64,000 nt of DNA, from assembly GCA_025506515.1 (NCBI GenBank), contig CM046442.1, positions 14,056,863 through 14,120,862 of the forward strand, read 5' to 3'. Both the position numbers and the translations under genes were made by a program. The notes beneath the pieces are model-generated. The model saw nothing but the letters and a program-made list of their open reading frames with translations. It was not told where the DNA came from and made no database searches. Position 1 is the first letter of the stretch, and each line of letters opens with the position of its first letter. This DNA comes from Flaveria trinervia. Its lineage: Eukaryota; Streptophyta; Magnoliopsida; Asterales; Asteraceae. This document shows positions 34,400 to 47,031 of the stretch, in pieces.

Positions 34400-35640
34400 A
34401 TGGCTGGCGGTAGATCTTCAAAGGCCTCTCGTGGTGGAGGTCACGGTGCTGCTCCACGACCCAAGAGAAGGAGACCCAGAGTCGAGAAAGTGGTTCATGA
34501 AGAACCAGAGACCCCTCATCTGGAGGGTGGCGACGAGAGCGCCAATCTAAGGGCCTCAGTAAAGGAGGCTGTGGTGGAGGAGGTTCACCGGGTCATGCAG
34601 ACGATTCTACCATCTGTGGTGACCGAAGTGATCAAGGTAGTTAGAGAGGGAGAGAGAAAGGAAAGGGGTGGACCTACGGGCGAAAGAAGATAGCCCGAGA
34701 CTGAGACGGTTTCGTCCGATGATGAGGATGAGGAAGAAGAGCCTGCACCGGAGGCGACCCGAGGCTGCAACTACGGGGTGTTTATGAGATGCAAGCCGCC
34801 TACTTTTGATGGAAACGGCACTACGGCAGCTACTCACCGGTGGGTACGGGAGATGGAGGCTGTCGTCGATATCAATGAGTGCCGTGAAGACCAGAAGGTG
34901 AAATTTGCCTCCCACTCTTTAGTGGACTCGACTTTGTACTGGTGGGACAACATTGTCCAAGCCGAGGGTAGCAGGGCCATTGGGAGAATGAGATGGTTTG
35001 AACTGAAGAAGCTAGTGATTGAAGAATTTTGCCCCCACAGAGAGATGGATAAGGTAGAAAGAGAGTTCCTGCAGCTGGAGGCGGGACCGATAACACACCA
35101 GCAGTACACTACAAAATTCAATGAGATGGCGCGGCTGGTGCCTGATCAAGTGACACCACTGTCACGAAAGATTAAAAGATACATCCAGGGCTGCCGGCGG
35201 ATATCCGTAGGCATATGATCGTCGCCCGACCGAGCACTTTTAGGTCGGTGGTTGATTTGGCTGGTAGATTATATGATGAGCGCGAGATGGTGGTGGCTGA
35301 GGTGAAGAAAACGAGTGGGGATGGAAGGAGTTGGAATGGGAAATGGTTTGGACGTGGTGGAGCCACTCCAAACAATAAGGCAGTGAAGGTGGGTGACCGA
35401 CGTGTGGTCACAGCTGGTGCAGGGAGGAAGAAATATGACAAATATGGAAGGGAGCATACCAGTGAGTGTAGGATGGGGATGAACGTATGCTTCAGGTGCG
35501 GTCAGCCTGGCCACATCGCTAGAGACTGCAAGAAGCCGAGGGCGGAGAGCTCTGGGTCAGAGAAGAAGAAGCTGGAGGAAGGAGGGAAGAGGGCAGGTGC
35601 TAGAGCTTACACCATGACCCGGGAGGAAGCTAGAGCTGAT
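34400..35640 (+). pseudogene. Gypsy gag (one stop, one frameshift)
   Basis: Gag starts at the ATG at 34400 (MAGGRSSKASRGG), chosen because basic, Gly-rich N-termini are usual in this family. A TAG at 34691-34693 interrupts it; the same frame reopens. The retrotransposon gag domain spans about 34800-35190 (WVREMEAVV, STLYWWDN, EEFCPH). A one-base loss near 35190 shifts the frame into the one that starts at 35215. A CCHC knuckle, CFRCGQPGHIARDC, lies at 35488-35529. Only two lesions separate it from an open frame, so its decay is modest. It reads into the protease without a stop, so gag and pol were probably one polyprotein. Confidence 0.9.
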
Positions 35641-38525
35641 CCCGATGTTGTGTCAGGTATGTTTCTAGTAAAACAAACTTGTGCCTCTGTATTGTTTGAT
35701 TCCGGTGCTAGCAGGAGTTTTATTTCCACTACTTTCTGTGCTAAGTTACCTGTTAGTAGTAGCAAGGTCAGTGCACCATTCGATGTAGAAACTGCTATTG
35801 GTAAGTCCACTAGAATTACTGATGTGATAGAGGACTGTGCCATAGAACTAGAAGGTCATAGGTTTGTTGCTAGGTTACACGTGATACCCCTAGGTGGATT
35901 TGATGTAGTACTAGGGATGGACTGGTTAGCAACCTATGAAGCAACCATCGTGTGTCGCAAGAAGATGATCCGATTGACAACGCCTGACGGGAATAAAGTG
36001 ACGGTTTATGGTGATCGCGTCACGACGATCCGGATGGTGATTTCGATGGCGGTGGTGGGAAAGTTCATGCGGCATGGATGTAGTGCCTACTTGGCCTACG
36101 TAAAGGATGTGGACGCGCCAACACCACATCTATCTGATGTACTGGTTGTGTGTGAATTCCCAGATGTATTTCCAGAAAACCTACCCGGCGTGCCACCGGA
36201 TTGTGAGATTGAGTTCCAAATTGATCTGATACTCGGTGCTCAACCCGTTGCCAAGGCACCATATCGGTTAGCTCCGACAGAAATGAAAGAACTAATGGAG
36301 CAGTTGCAAGAGATGCTCGATAAGGGGTTTATTAGACCGAGTATCTCTCCCTGGGGTGCTCCGGTCCTGTTTGTGAAGAAGAAAGACGGTAGTATGAGGA
36401 TGTGCATTGACTACCGAGAGCTGAACAAGTTGACAGTAAAGAACCGATACCCCCTACCAAGAATAGATGATCTGTTTGACCAGCTCCAAGGTGTCAGTTG
36501 GTTTTCAAGGATAGATCTTCGATCTGGTTACCATCAGCTGAAGGTGAAGGAGCAGGATATCCCTGAAACAGCTTTTCGCACGCGCTACGGTCACTATGAA
36601 TTCCTTGTTATGTCATTTGGTCTGACCAATGCGCCAGCTGCTTTTATGGATTTGATGAATCAAGTGTGTCAGCCAATGTTAGATAAATCAGTGATTGTGT
36701 TTATTAATGATATCCTGATTTATTCAAAGAGCAAAGAGGATCATGTCGATCATATTCAAGAGGTGTTAGACACCTTAAGAAGGGAGAAGTTGTATGCCAA
36801 ATTCTCCAAGTGCGCGTTCTGGTTACGCGAAGTTCAATTCTTAGGTCACGTGATAAATTCCGAGGGGATTATGGTAGACCCTGCTAAGGTGGAGGCTGTG
36901 ATGCAATGGAAGTCTCCAAGGATGCCATCCGAGATTCATAGTTTCTTGGGGTTGGCGGGGTATTATCGAAGGTTCATTCAGGACTTTTCCAAGATTGCTT
37001 CTCCGCTGACCAAGTTGACCCGGAAGGATGTAAAGTTTATATGGGGTCAAGCTCAAGAACAGGCGTTCGAGGAGTTAAAGGTGAGGTTGACTCAAGCTCC
37101 TGTCTTGTCATTACCCAAAGGAAGCAAGGACATGGTGGTATATTTGATGCTTCTTACTCGGGGTTGGGGTGTGTATTAATGTAGAGAGGGAAGGTTATAG
37201 CTTATGCATCCCGACAGTTGAAAGTTCATAAGGTCAACTACCCTACTCATGACTTGGAGCTAGCAGCCGTGGTCTTTACACTAAAGATTTGGAGGCACTA
37301 TCTATATGGGACGAAGTGCACCATTTTCACTGACCACAAGAGCTTGAAGTACATCTTCAAGCAAAAAGATATGAACATGAGGCAGAGAAGATGGTTGGAG
37401 CTCATAAAAGATTATGATTGTGAGATCCATTATCATCCGGGTAAAGCCAACGTGGTGGCTGATGCTCTTAGCCGGAAGGAGAGGCTCGTGCCGATTTGGG
37501 TGAAAGCATACCAACTGATCATGACCTCTGATGTAATGAAGTAAGTCAAGGAGTTTCAAGATGAGGTATTAAAAGAAGATCATCTAAACTCTGAAAGAAT
37601 GAGAGGTCTGGTTGGGAAATTGGGTGAGAACAAACGTGGTGTTAAAACTCGATTTGGACGAGTGTGAATTCCTCGTTTTGGGGATCTACGTGTGAGGATT
37701 CTGGATGAAGGTCACAAGACTCTATACTCCATTCAAGATATGAAGAAAGATTATTGGTGGCCGGGTATGAAGCATGACGTGGTGGAGTGTATGAGTAAGT
37801 GCCTTACTTGTTTGCAATATCAGAAGCCGTATAGGAAGATCCAACCTTTGGATATACCAGAATGGAAGTGGGAACACATCACCATGGATTTCATAACGAA
37901 GCTGCCACGTGCTCCGAAAGGATACGATGCCATATGGGTGATTGTTGAATGCTTGACGAAGAATGCTCACTTCCTACCGATCCGCGAGAGATATTCATCC
38001 GTGAGGTTGGCTGACCTGTTCATCAAAGAGATTGTAACACGTTATGGTGTACGGGTGTCCATTGTGTCTGATCGTGACACTCGGTTTACGTCTAAATTTT
38101 GGAAGAAATTCCACGATGCGATGGGGACGAGGTTACATATTAGCACGGCTTATCATCCCCAAACTGATGATCAGTCAGAAAGGACCATTCAGAGACTAGA
38201 AGACATGCTTCGGGCATGTGTGATTGATTTTGGGGGAAGTTGGGATGACCACTTACCGTTAGCTGAATTCTCGTACAACAACAGCTATCATGCCAACATT
38301 GGTATGCCACCATATGAGATGTTATACGGTAGGAGATGCAGAACACCCGTTTGTTGGGGTGATATTGGTCAAAAGGAATTGGGGAGCGTCGAGGTAATCG
38401 AGGCTACGACTGAGAAGCTTAAGAAGATCAAAGCCTTCATGAAGGCAGCTAAAGATAGGTTGAAGTCATATGCCGATAAACGGTGCAGACTGATCGAGTT
38501 CGGGTGGGTGACCGGGTTATGTTGA
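35641..38525 (+). pseudogene. Gypsy pol: protease, RT, RNase H, integrase (inactive)
   Basis: Protease LFDSGASRSF lies near 35695. RT includes MRMCIDYRELNKLT, SRIDLRSGYHQLKV and the catalytic box at 36700, which reads FINDILIYS where active enzymes have F(I/V)DD: codon 36706-36708 gives Asn for the first Asp. A one-base loss near 37143 breaks the frame at the RNase H SDAS site, stopping at 37179; RNase H resumes at about 37190 (TDHKSLKY, HPGKANVVADALSR). After a gap, integrase has only part of its HHCC finger (the SI-H-PG segment is lost near 37730) and then MDFI, SDRDTRF and TDDQSERT for D, D and E. Four or more lesions; not functional. Confidence 0.93.
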
Positions 38526-38930
38526 AGGTCTCACCTTGGAAGGGTATTATCCAATTCAGGAAGCGGGGCAAATTGAGCCTAAGATATATAGGCCCTTTCT
38601 GAATCATTGCTCGAGTAGGAGAGGTGGCCTATATATTGGAGTTACTAGATGAATTAAGTGGAATCCACCCAACATTCCATGTGTCTCATCTGAGAAAGTG
38701 TATAACTGATGAATACATGATTGTTCCACTGGAGGATATCAAAGTAGATGAAAGGCTTAATTATATGGGGCAACCAGTGGCAATCATCGATCATAAAGAG
38801 AAGAGGCTGAGAAATAAAGTGGTGCCTCTTGTGCATGTACAGTGAAAGCACAGAAGGGATCCGAGTCTACATGGCAGACTGAGGAGGAGATGAGGCAGCA
38901 TTATCCTCATCTGTTCGAGGAATAACAGGT
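38526..38930 (+). pseudogene. Gypsy integrase C-terminus and chromodomain-like tail
   Basis: Frameshifted remnants include LSGIHPTFHVSHLRKC and VDERLNYMGQPVAIID, then RNKVVPLVHVQ, a stop, and DPSLHGRL-type sequence in a shifted frame where relatives have the TWEPE chromodomain end. Chromodomains of this clade steer integration to particular chromatin. At least three breaks. The assignment relies on my memory of the family tail. Confidence 0.7.
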
Positions 38931-38950
38931 TTCGGGGACGAAACCTATAT

Positions 38951-38963
38951 AAGGGGGGTGACT
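38951..38963 (+). other. Polypurine tract of the Gypsy element
   Basis: AAGGGGGGTGACT directly precedes the 3' LTR TG at 38964 and would prime plus-strand DNA. Confidence 0.85.
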
Positions 38964-41209
38964 TGTAACACCGGTTATTTTTTCTAAAGACAAGAAATTA
39001 AGAATAAAAAAGAAAGCTATAAGGTCCAAGTGAAGGGACCAAAAGTGTCCAAAAGGACAAAACTTTGAAAAGTTGGTGTAAAGGTGGGCATGGCCGCCCA
39101 CCCTCATTTCCCATCACCATTTCTTCAGTTCTAGAGAGAGAGAGCAGAAGAGAACTCTCGGTTTGTAGAAGAAGAAGAAGAAGTGAATGAATTCAATGTA
39201 AGAATTCGTGGTTGTTATGTGTTTATGACGGGTTTTATCCCGGTTATATGCTTATGTGCTTATGGGTTGTGTTTGTGCTCGGGTGTGTGTGTTTTTTGAT
39301 GTTGTTTCTAGGTGTTTTGAACTCCTTGCAAGCGGGTTAAAAGGAAGAACACCCAAGTTGCACCAGGTGAGTTCTAGACCCCGGTTTTTACTTGTTTTCA
39401 AACATCTTTGGGACTGAAAATGTATTTAAATGATTTTCAAATGTTGAAGTATGTATGCTCGTATGTATTGTGCATGAATGAATGTGATTCTTGAATGCTT
39501 ATAGGTTATTCATGTTTAGAATAGCCACATTAAGCTTAGAACAGATGGAACTGATGATTTGGGTTGAAAACATACTGGAAAACACGTTGAACAGAAGGTC
39601 CATGCACCTAGATAAGGCTCATCGCCTGAAAATGCCTTAGAAGGAATTAAGTGAAATTCAGACGCCCAACAGTAGCCCATGCACCTAAGATTACCTTAGA
39701 AATGATAAGTACAACCCGCGCCTGAAAAGTGCCCGTGCGTCTAGAAATGTTAGCTGGACGACGTAAAGGGCCATGCGCCCTAATAGTGCCCTGCCCCCAA
39801 GTGGCCTATGCGCCTAAGTGTCCATGCGCCTGAATTACTCATGCGTCTAAGTGTTCATACACACAAATAGTGCCCATGCGCCCTAATAGTGCCCATGCAC
39901 TATTAGGGCATGCGCCCTAATAGTGCCCATGCCCCCAAGTGGCCTATGCGCCTAAGTGTCCATGCGCCTGAATTACTCATGCGTCTAAGTGTTCATACAC
40001 ACAAATAGTGCCCATGCGCCTAAATAGTTCATGCGCCTAAAGTGAAAATGCTTAGTGTTGGCTGATGCGCCTACATAGTGATGAAACGCCCGAACAGGGC
40101 TCATGCACCCAAATAGTTCCCATGCGCCTAAGACTTAGAAATTTTTACAGAATTTTTTGGGAGTCTGTGCCTTAGGGTTTTGACCGAGGTTGACTAAGGG
40201 CTTATTAATGATGTTGTTTCATGCATGATATGAATGACTATGATTGTTCCTTATTATTGTTATTGCTATTATTATTATTACTTATAGTATGTGACCTTAC
40301 GTGGTATGTTATTATATAACGTAAAGTATATTGTAATAATAAAGTGAAAGAGCAGTAAAGAAAGAAGAGGAACATTAATGAAAATGTTAACAAGTCTTGC
40401 AAGCTTACAAGAGGTACACGACCATGTTGTCGTTAGCTCAACTGTGCTGCGGGTTAGCTACCCTATTATGCACACAGGGTCAATCAATTGAGATTGGCAG
40501 GTCCTTTGCAACGTGCCCTGGGTGATTGGGTTGGCCTTGTACATAGTACACAGAACCCTTTCGAGGGATACAGTTGACCCTTTCGGGGGATACAGTTGAC
40601 CCTTTCGGGGATATTGACCCTATCAAGGGATACAGTTGACTCTTTCGAGGGATATAGATGGCCCATCACCCGTTTTCCTCGCGCATATAGTTGGGTATTG
40701 CTCACTAGTCCATACAGAAAGTGAAATATAAAGATAAAAGTTTATAGAACAGACAGGCCTACAGTGAAGAGAACGAACAATATTTGTTCATATAGTTGAT
40801 GCGTGCTGGCATTACAGTACAGAGTTGTATTTTACAGAAAAGAGTATTTTCATATACACCATATAGAAAGTGTTTTATTACTTATAAACTAGAGCTCACT
40901 CAACAACGCTGACTTTTATACATTTTTAGTTGGCAGGTAATTATTGCGAGGATGGCACGAGGGTGAAGCTACTTGGCAGGGAAAGTTTGACATCCATTCG
41001 TACTCTGTGTTGCTGTTGTTTTGTAATGCATATAAACAAGTCTTTTGTAAACAGTCAATGATAATGTATTGCTTAACAACAGTGTTTTAAATGAAGTGAA
41101 TGGCTTTTGATAAATTATTTCCGCTGCTTAAGCTTGTTTAATTGTAATGTTTAATGTTTTAATTGCTATGATTGACCAACTGTGAGGTTTCCGGGAACGG
41201 GGCCTTACA
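38964..41209 (+). repeat. 3' LTR of the Gypsy element
   Basis: It begins TGTAACACCGG and ends GGGGCCTTACA. It is 167 bp longer than the 5' LTR, largely because the CATGCGCC array carries an extra block: about 39771-39885 recurs at about 39906-40020, separated by a short inverted phrase (CATGCACTATTAGGGCATG). Confidence 0.93.
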
Positions 41210-41353
41210 GAGCGATAAATTGGATCCAAAGGAGATTCATAAGAAATTGCTGTCATGGCTCAGTTAGAACAACCTAAGGTTGAACACTCATCATCTGATA
41301 CTAAGACTTCACCTTCTTATCCAGAAATTCCATGGAAGTCAGAGAAAAATATG
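41210..41353 (+). pseudogene. Copia-4 gag continuation, right of the Gypsy insertion
   Basis: The sequence reads DKLDPKEIHKKLLSWLS, a stop, then LEQPKVEHSSSDTKTSP and SEKN, Ser/Lys/Glu-rich and gag-like, matching the acidic tail to the left of the Gypsy element. It ends where the next solo LTR starts. Confidence 0.55.
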
Positions 41354-43907
41354 TGTCACACCCCAACCTTGACGGCGAAATCGTCGAGATGTGAGGGTTA
41401 AGATTGTTCACAGCCACATAACGCTATATTTAAATGTAAATATTAAATTATAAGTTTAAAAGAAAGTACAAACATAAGTCTCAAACATGAAATAATTCCA
41501 AGCGTAACATAACAAAACATAATCCTTTTATTCCGTTAACTAGGTCCAAATCCTAAATTATTACAGGCTTCATTTGATCATTTTAAACTTGGGCATTGCC
41601 TGAAACATGAGAAAAATAAAAGGTCAACTAAAATTGGTGAGTACCAAGGTTTTCATACATAATATAACAAGGTCACAAGTAGCAATTCATTTCATAGGTT
41701 ATAAGTTAGCAAGATTATAGAACACATATCGTTACAACCAAACCTCAACTTGATTACAAGTATATGATTGGCTAAGTGTATTTGGTTCCCATGATGAACA
41801 AGCATATGTCATCAGGAGCCGACAATACATCGACTTTAGCACCAAATAGGCTTGTCAGGCCTAAAGATCTAAGATGTTGCCACGCTAGCAATAGTAAATG
41901 ATTACAAACAAATATGTATCTCATATAATCACTTACAACACACAAATAACCATGACAAAATATAAGATGAATTGCAAGTGCTTTACAAGTTCAAACGTTT
42001 ATAAGTGTATGTTGTATATGTATCATGTTTCACCCCAAACTAGTGTGAAATATATAAAAAAGGACAAGGAAACTCACATGATTGATAAGTATATAATTGG
42101 TGGCTAAATAAAATAGTTAGCGACGTTCCAAGGTAATTCTTCACAAAGTACCTAAATTTATATATATATATAAGAAAAAATTATTTATAAGATTTAGGTT
42201 AATAATAAGGTTAACGATTTACGTGAACTAGGGTATTAGAATTGGGGATTTTCATAAAGTTAGTAAATTCTTATAAAAATACCATTCATGAAATTTATAA
42301 AATTTATTTTTAAAGAAATTGATCCTTTGTAAATAACTTGTGATTTTATTTATAAAATATATTTGAATACTATATTTATCATTATAAAACTCTAATCAAG
42401 GAAAACATAAAGTCTAATAATAATTTAATAATTTAATTATCATATAAATCTATTTTTATAAATTATTTAGCTTAAACATTTGTAAATAATTTTTATAATA
42501 AAATGTTAAATTTTTTTTCAAGAAATAATTTACAGAAAAGGTTTAGATGATTTTAAAAAATATTAGGAGTTTGTGAAAGTTATTTTTATATTTAATATAA
42601 TTTTTTTATATTTAATTTAAGGCTGAAAAAGCCCTTTTTAAATAAAATAGAGGGTGCCCAGGTTCGAACCTGAGACCTCTAGATTGAGATGAAAGTGACT
42701 TAACCGGTGAACTAAGGCTCTAAGCCGCAGTATATCCCAGTTCTAAATTTCTTTAAACAAAGTTAATATTGTGGCGCCAAATTCAAGAACCCTAGATTAT
42801 TTTCGAATCAAATTGATTGTTAATTCGAGGTTGATAACCAAATTAACCATGGGGCTTTTGTTCCCCATGCTTAGACGATCACAAACATGTATCTAACTTA
42901 CTTGATTTCGATTGATTTGCGGATTTGGAACTTGGTTCTTTTCTTCGATGAACTTGCGATGAACAAGGTCTAATTTTGATTGTTTGAGTGTGTATTTCAC
43001 GAATTGTGTGCACAGAGAGTTGAAAGGAATCGAATGAAAACTTTCCCCTTTGTTAAATGGATTCAATTCGTATGTTAAGGTACCGGTTGGATCTCACCTA
43101 TAATTCGATTGTTTCGATTACTAAAACTTGATTAATCGATGATTTCAGTTCAACTAAACGATGCATTAAGTTTGTAATTGATGGTTCGAACATTTTTAAT
43201 CGTTTGACTCGATTATCTAACACTACTACACATGGAACGACTACGAAACGATTGGGTGAACGATTTGGGTTAAAACCTCCTTTAATTCCGAACGATATGG
43301 TTCAATTAATCATAGGTTTGAGTCCGAAATGTCTTCCCGAATCGTTTGATATTAAATTGGGTCGAATTCGTGGTCGTTTGTCATAGTTTTGGACCCACCG
43401 GCGCAGCGCCGGAGCTATGTCGGCCGGCGTCCGGAAAAACGGGAAGAGGGAGAGAAAGGGGTTGGGTTTTTCTAATTTTACTATTTTGGTCCCTGGGGTT
43501 TGAAAGTTAACATTTTATGTACAAACCTTGTTTTTAGAGTTTATAAAATGACAAAAACAACCCCCCTAAATCTTAATTAAGTATTAAACACTTTTAAGTT
43601 AATAATTTTTATTATTATTATTACTATTGTGATTATTATTATTATTAATAATATTATTTTTATTGATATTATTATATTATTTAACATTACTATTAGTATT
43701 ATTATAATTATTATCTTTGTTATTATTATTATAATTATTAGTGTTCTTATAATTTAATAGTTATATTATTAAAAATTTTATTAGAAATTTAATGACAAAC
43801 TAACAAGTAAACACAAATAGCCCACAAATTTCATAAAAGACATAACTAGTCCTTACAATAATTTAACAATGTTAACTTTTAATTTAACAAAAATACGAGA
43901 TGTTACA
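41354..43907 (-). mobile_element. Solo LTR, second copy of the TGTAACATC family
   Basis: Plus strand begins TGTCACACCCC and ends GATGTTACA, matching 14562-17521 in ends, central AT-rich part, tRNA-like module, CCGG-rich block (43390-43450) and GGTCCCTG phrase. The flanks ATATG and ATTAG do not make a convincing target duplication, so the insertion may have recombined with another copy, or the flank has mutated. 31 bp separate it from Copia-5. Confidence 0.85.
42655..42725 (-). other. tRNA-derived module, second copy
   Basis: On the minus strand TAGTTCACCGG (42714-42704) fits an A box and GGTTCGAACC (42670-42661) is a perfect B-box core. The position within the LTR corresponds to 16212-16290. 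No full cloverleaf was seen. Confidence 0.62.
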
Positions 43908-43938
43908 ATTAGGCACAAAAGCAGGTTTTGATCAAGTT

Positions 43939-44675
43939 TGTTGATACACTTATGTACCTAGATCCTTATCTCAATGTAATATGTCTTGAATGTCTTGCAC
44001 TTATGTAATATTGGGTACTTAATGAAATGATAATGTTTGGTTGTGATTCATAATATTTAATATTTCATTAATGAGTTGGATAACGCTTATTGACTAAATT
44101 ATATAGGTTTGTGATTGTTTGAATTGATATACATAATGTTATAATAAGAATACATTCAAACTTTGGTTAAGTGAAGTTCACATGCGTCCGACTGGACCAT
44201 GCGGCCAAATAGTGGTCATGCGTCCGAATGGCCATGCGACTGAGTGTCCATGCGCCTAAACAGTCCATACGCCTGAACAGCTTCATGCGACTGACTCAGT
44301 CGCACGACTGAACATTCAGTCGTGCGAATGGATCAATCGCACAAATGAACCATGCTCATGGTTCAGTCTCCCGAATAAGCAACCCTAACCTATAAATACC
44401 ACTTAATTCATGGAAAAACAAAACAATAAAAAAGCATTCGATCCACTTCAACTCCAGACGTACCCTAGCCGTCCAGAAGCCTCTAAGTTCGTACTCCAAG
44501 TTCATAGAATGCTGTAGATCGATTCCTAATCGATTCTTGACGTTAGATTCAATTCATTATTGTGTCTACGTGCGTTCTCACTAATTGGATCATCAATCAA
44601 ATAGGATTCCGCACTATTTGGTTTGGTTTAACACGTTAATCAGTTGGTGTTTCGTTCAAATACCAGATCCTAACA
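43939..44675 (+). repeat. 5' LTR of Copia-5
   Basis: A 737-bp LTR from TGTTGATACA to TCCTAACA, matched by the solo LTR at 7163-7954. TATA box CCTATAAATACC at about 44389-44400. A CATGCGCC / CAGTCGCACGACTGA array (44180-44350) lies just upstream of it. Confidence 0.92.
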
Positions 44676-44677
44676 AG

Positions 44678-44689
44678 TGGTATCAGAGC
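44678..44689 (+). other. Primer-binding site of Copia-5
   Basis: TGGTATCAGAGC, complementary to initiator tRNA-Met, two bases from the LTR end. Confidence 0.93.
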
Positions 44690-44879
44690 TTTGGCTCTTG
44701 ATTACGTGTTGATTCAATAGTTTTGATACAAAAGTTGTGTTTCTTCATCAAAAACGCAATCTTTTTGTGTCTAATGGAGTCTTAGACGTTTCCTGACCTA
44801 AATGTTTAGTTTTTCCGGCATACGGCGATGAAGGTTTGGTAAAATTCGAGTTTTTGCAGCCAAAACACGTTTAACTTAC

Positions 44880-45130
44880 GAATTATCAAACTTCAGCAAG
44901 TTCAGTTGCACGATTGGCTCAATCGCACGACTGAGTTCATTCGCATTCTCCAACCGCACGACTGGACTCATTCGTACGCTCATTCGTACGATTGAGAATC
45001 TCATTCGGACTGTTCAACCACATTAGTTCATTTGTCCGACTGACTCATCCGCATTTGTTCAGTCGCATGATTGAACCATCCGCATTTGTTCAATCGCCCG
45101 AATAAGTCCAATCGCATACCTTCATTCACA
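44880..45130. repeat. CATTCGTACGATTGA / CAATCGCACGACTGA repeats in the Copia-5 leader
   Basis: Roughly twelve short phrases of the type (C/T)(A/T)CGCA(C/T)GA(C/T)TGA lie between primer site and gag, related to the array in the LTR of the same element. Confidence 0.75.
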
Positions 45131-47031
45131 TACATCAGCAGTTTGTTAAATAGTAAACTTAAGTGAAATGGAGGACCAGTTTTCAGCATACACAGAAAGT
45201 AGAGATACTCGTATCCAGAATCTACTGTTGTTGGAGAACGAAGTGGGAATTCACAATAAACTACCAAAGCTTATAATGTTAGGCGACTACCCACAATGGA
45301 AGCAACGTTTTGAAATCTACTTAAATGGAGTAGATACAAATCTATGGGAGGCAATAGAGTCGGGGTACAGCATGCCCGTAGGAGCAGATGGAGTTAAACT
45401 TATGAAGTGGAATGTCGGATGCTCAGAAGGTAAAAGACAACACTGAGAAGAAAGTATACGCTTTGCTCGCTCAGTCTATTCCGAAGGATATCTTCCATCA
45501 GTATTCGGAGTATACTCAAGCAAAGAAACTATGGGATGCGTTGGAGAAGAGGTATGATGGAAATACCTCACTCAAGGCCATTAAGGCCAAAGCTTTGAAG
45601 AAGGAGTTTGACAACTTCTCTTCATTGGGAAAGGAAGGTCTGGATGATGTGATCGACAGATTCTATCACTTGATGAGTGAGATGCACACTCATGGTGTAA
45701 CTACATCGATGGAGGCTAAGGTATCCAATTTTGCAGATGGTCTACCGGAGAAATGGGCTTCCTTCGTTTCAAATCTCAGACAGAATGGGATGCTCTCGAA
45801 GTTAGACATAAATGACTTCATTCTTACATTGAGGGAAGAGGAGCTTAGGATGAAGTACAGAGCCCAAAAGGCCAACTACGATCAGAATCCTGCACTCTAC
45901 AATGCCACTCCTCCGGTCAAGACATCTGGAGCTCCACTGCAAACCACCTTCGTCTCAAGCGCAGCAATTCCAGCACAACCGTCAACTTTAGGGTCCGAAA
46001 TGTCAGGGTCGTCTAGCACCCAGTATATGATACCTGAAGCCAATGCAGCAAAACTGAAAACTGACAACTTTAGGAATGTGACTGTTGAGGTGGCCAAAGA
46101 ACACATGGACCTCTTAGCTACTGTAGTCCACTCCTATGATGGACTAGTTGCTGGAAAGATAGGAAATTGTCACCTGGCAGATGAAGATTATGAATAGATG
46201 GACGAAATGGAGTTGGAACGTATGGACATAATGTGGGCTTTGGCAAGTGCTGTCCGACGAGCTAAAAAGTTTGTCAAAAAGACCGGACAGAACTTGGTTG
46301 CGACCAAAGACACAACCTTTGGCTTCAACAAGTCAAAGGTTACTTGTTTCAACTGTGGTGAGAAGGGACACTTCAAGAGGGAGTGTGTAAAGCCAAAGAA
46401 GACTGGGAATGGTAATCTTTTCTCGTCATTCAATCGTCAGGACAAAGCCACATCTAGCAGTTCTACTTCATCAAGTAAGGACCCCAAGCCTTGACTGCTA
46501 ATAAGGATGAAGGAGAGGACTGGAGCTTTCAGTTCATGTCACCGGGAGAGTCCAACATAGCTAATGTGGAGGACATTGATGACGATTTTGCTAATGATGG
46601 AGACATAGCAGTAGAGCTTGCGATGTCAAATTCTGAAGACACTGCACCGGTGGTCAACCTCCTGCCTGAAGAAGAAAAATCTACATCAACGTCAGAATCA
46701 CCAGAACCAGAATCAACAGATTCTGTACTCATGGCTGATTCATCTTCAACATCTCAGGTAAGTACTACTGACCAGTTGTTTAATAATCATGCTTGTTTAG
46801 ACTGTAATAAATTTAGAAAAAGTATAGATTTATACTTTGCTAGGTTATTAGATCATAATGATAGCTTAGTAAAGGACCTAGAACTGTGCACTGAGGCAAA
46901 TAGAGTATTAAAACAAAACGAGCATAGTTATAAAGAAAAGATAGACCTATTGAATAAACAGCTTAGGGAAACAGAGGTAGTCGCCTTTAACCAAGCAAAT
47001 GACATTAGGTACTGTCTGAAATCCCTAGAGG

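Larger units (their letters stand above)
31964..41209 (+). mobile_element. Full-length Gypsy element, chromovirus (Tekay/Del-like), 9.2 kb
   Basis: LTRs of 2079 and 2246 bp (31964-34042, 38964-41209), a primer site, gag, pol in Gypsy order (protease, RT, RNase H, integrase), a C-terminal chromodomain-like tail and a polypurine tract are all present. Flanking bases GAGAG (31959-31963) and GAGCG (41210-41214) are a target duplication with one mismatch. It is inserted in the Copia-4 gag. Clade assignment rests on long LTRs, a Met primer site and the tail, so it is moderate. Coding is broken in several places. Confidence 0.93.

Noticed and set aside
34834..35514. Minus-strand frames across Gypsy gag
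   Set aside because: Shadows of a strongly supported plus-strand gag/pol.
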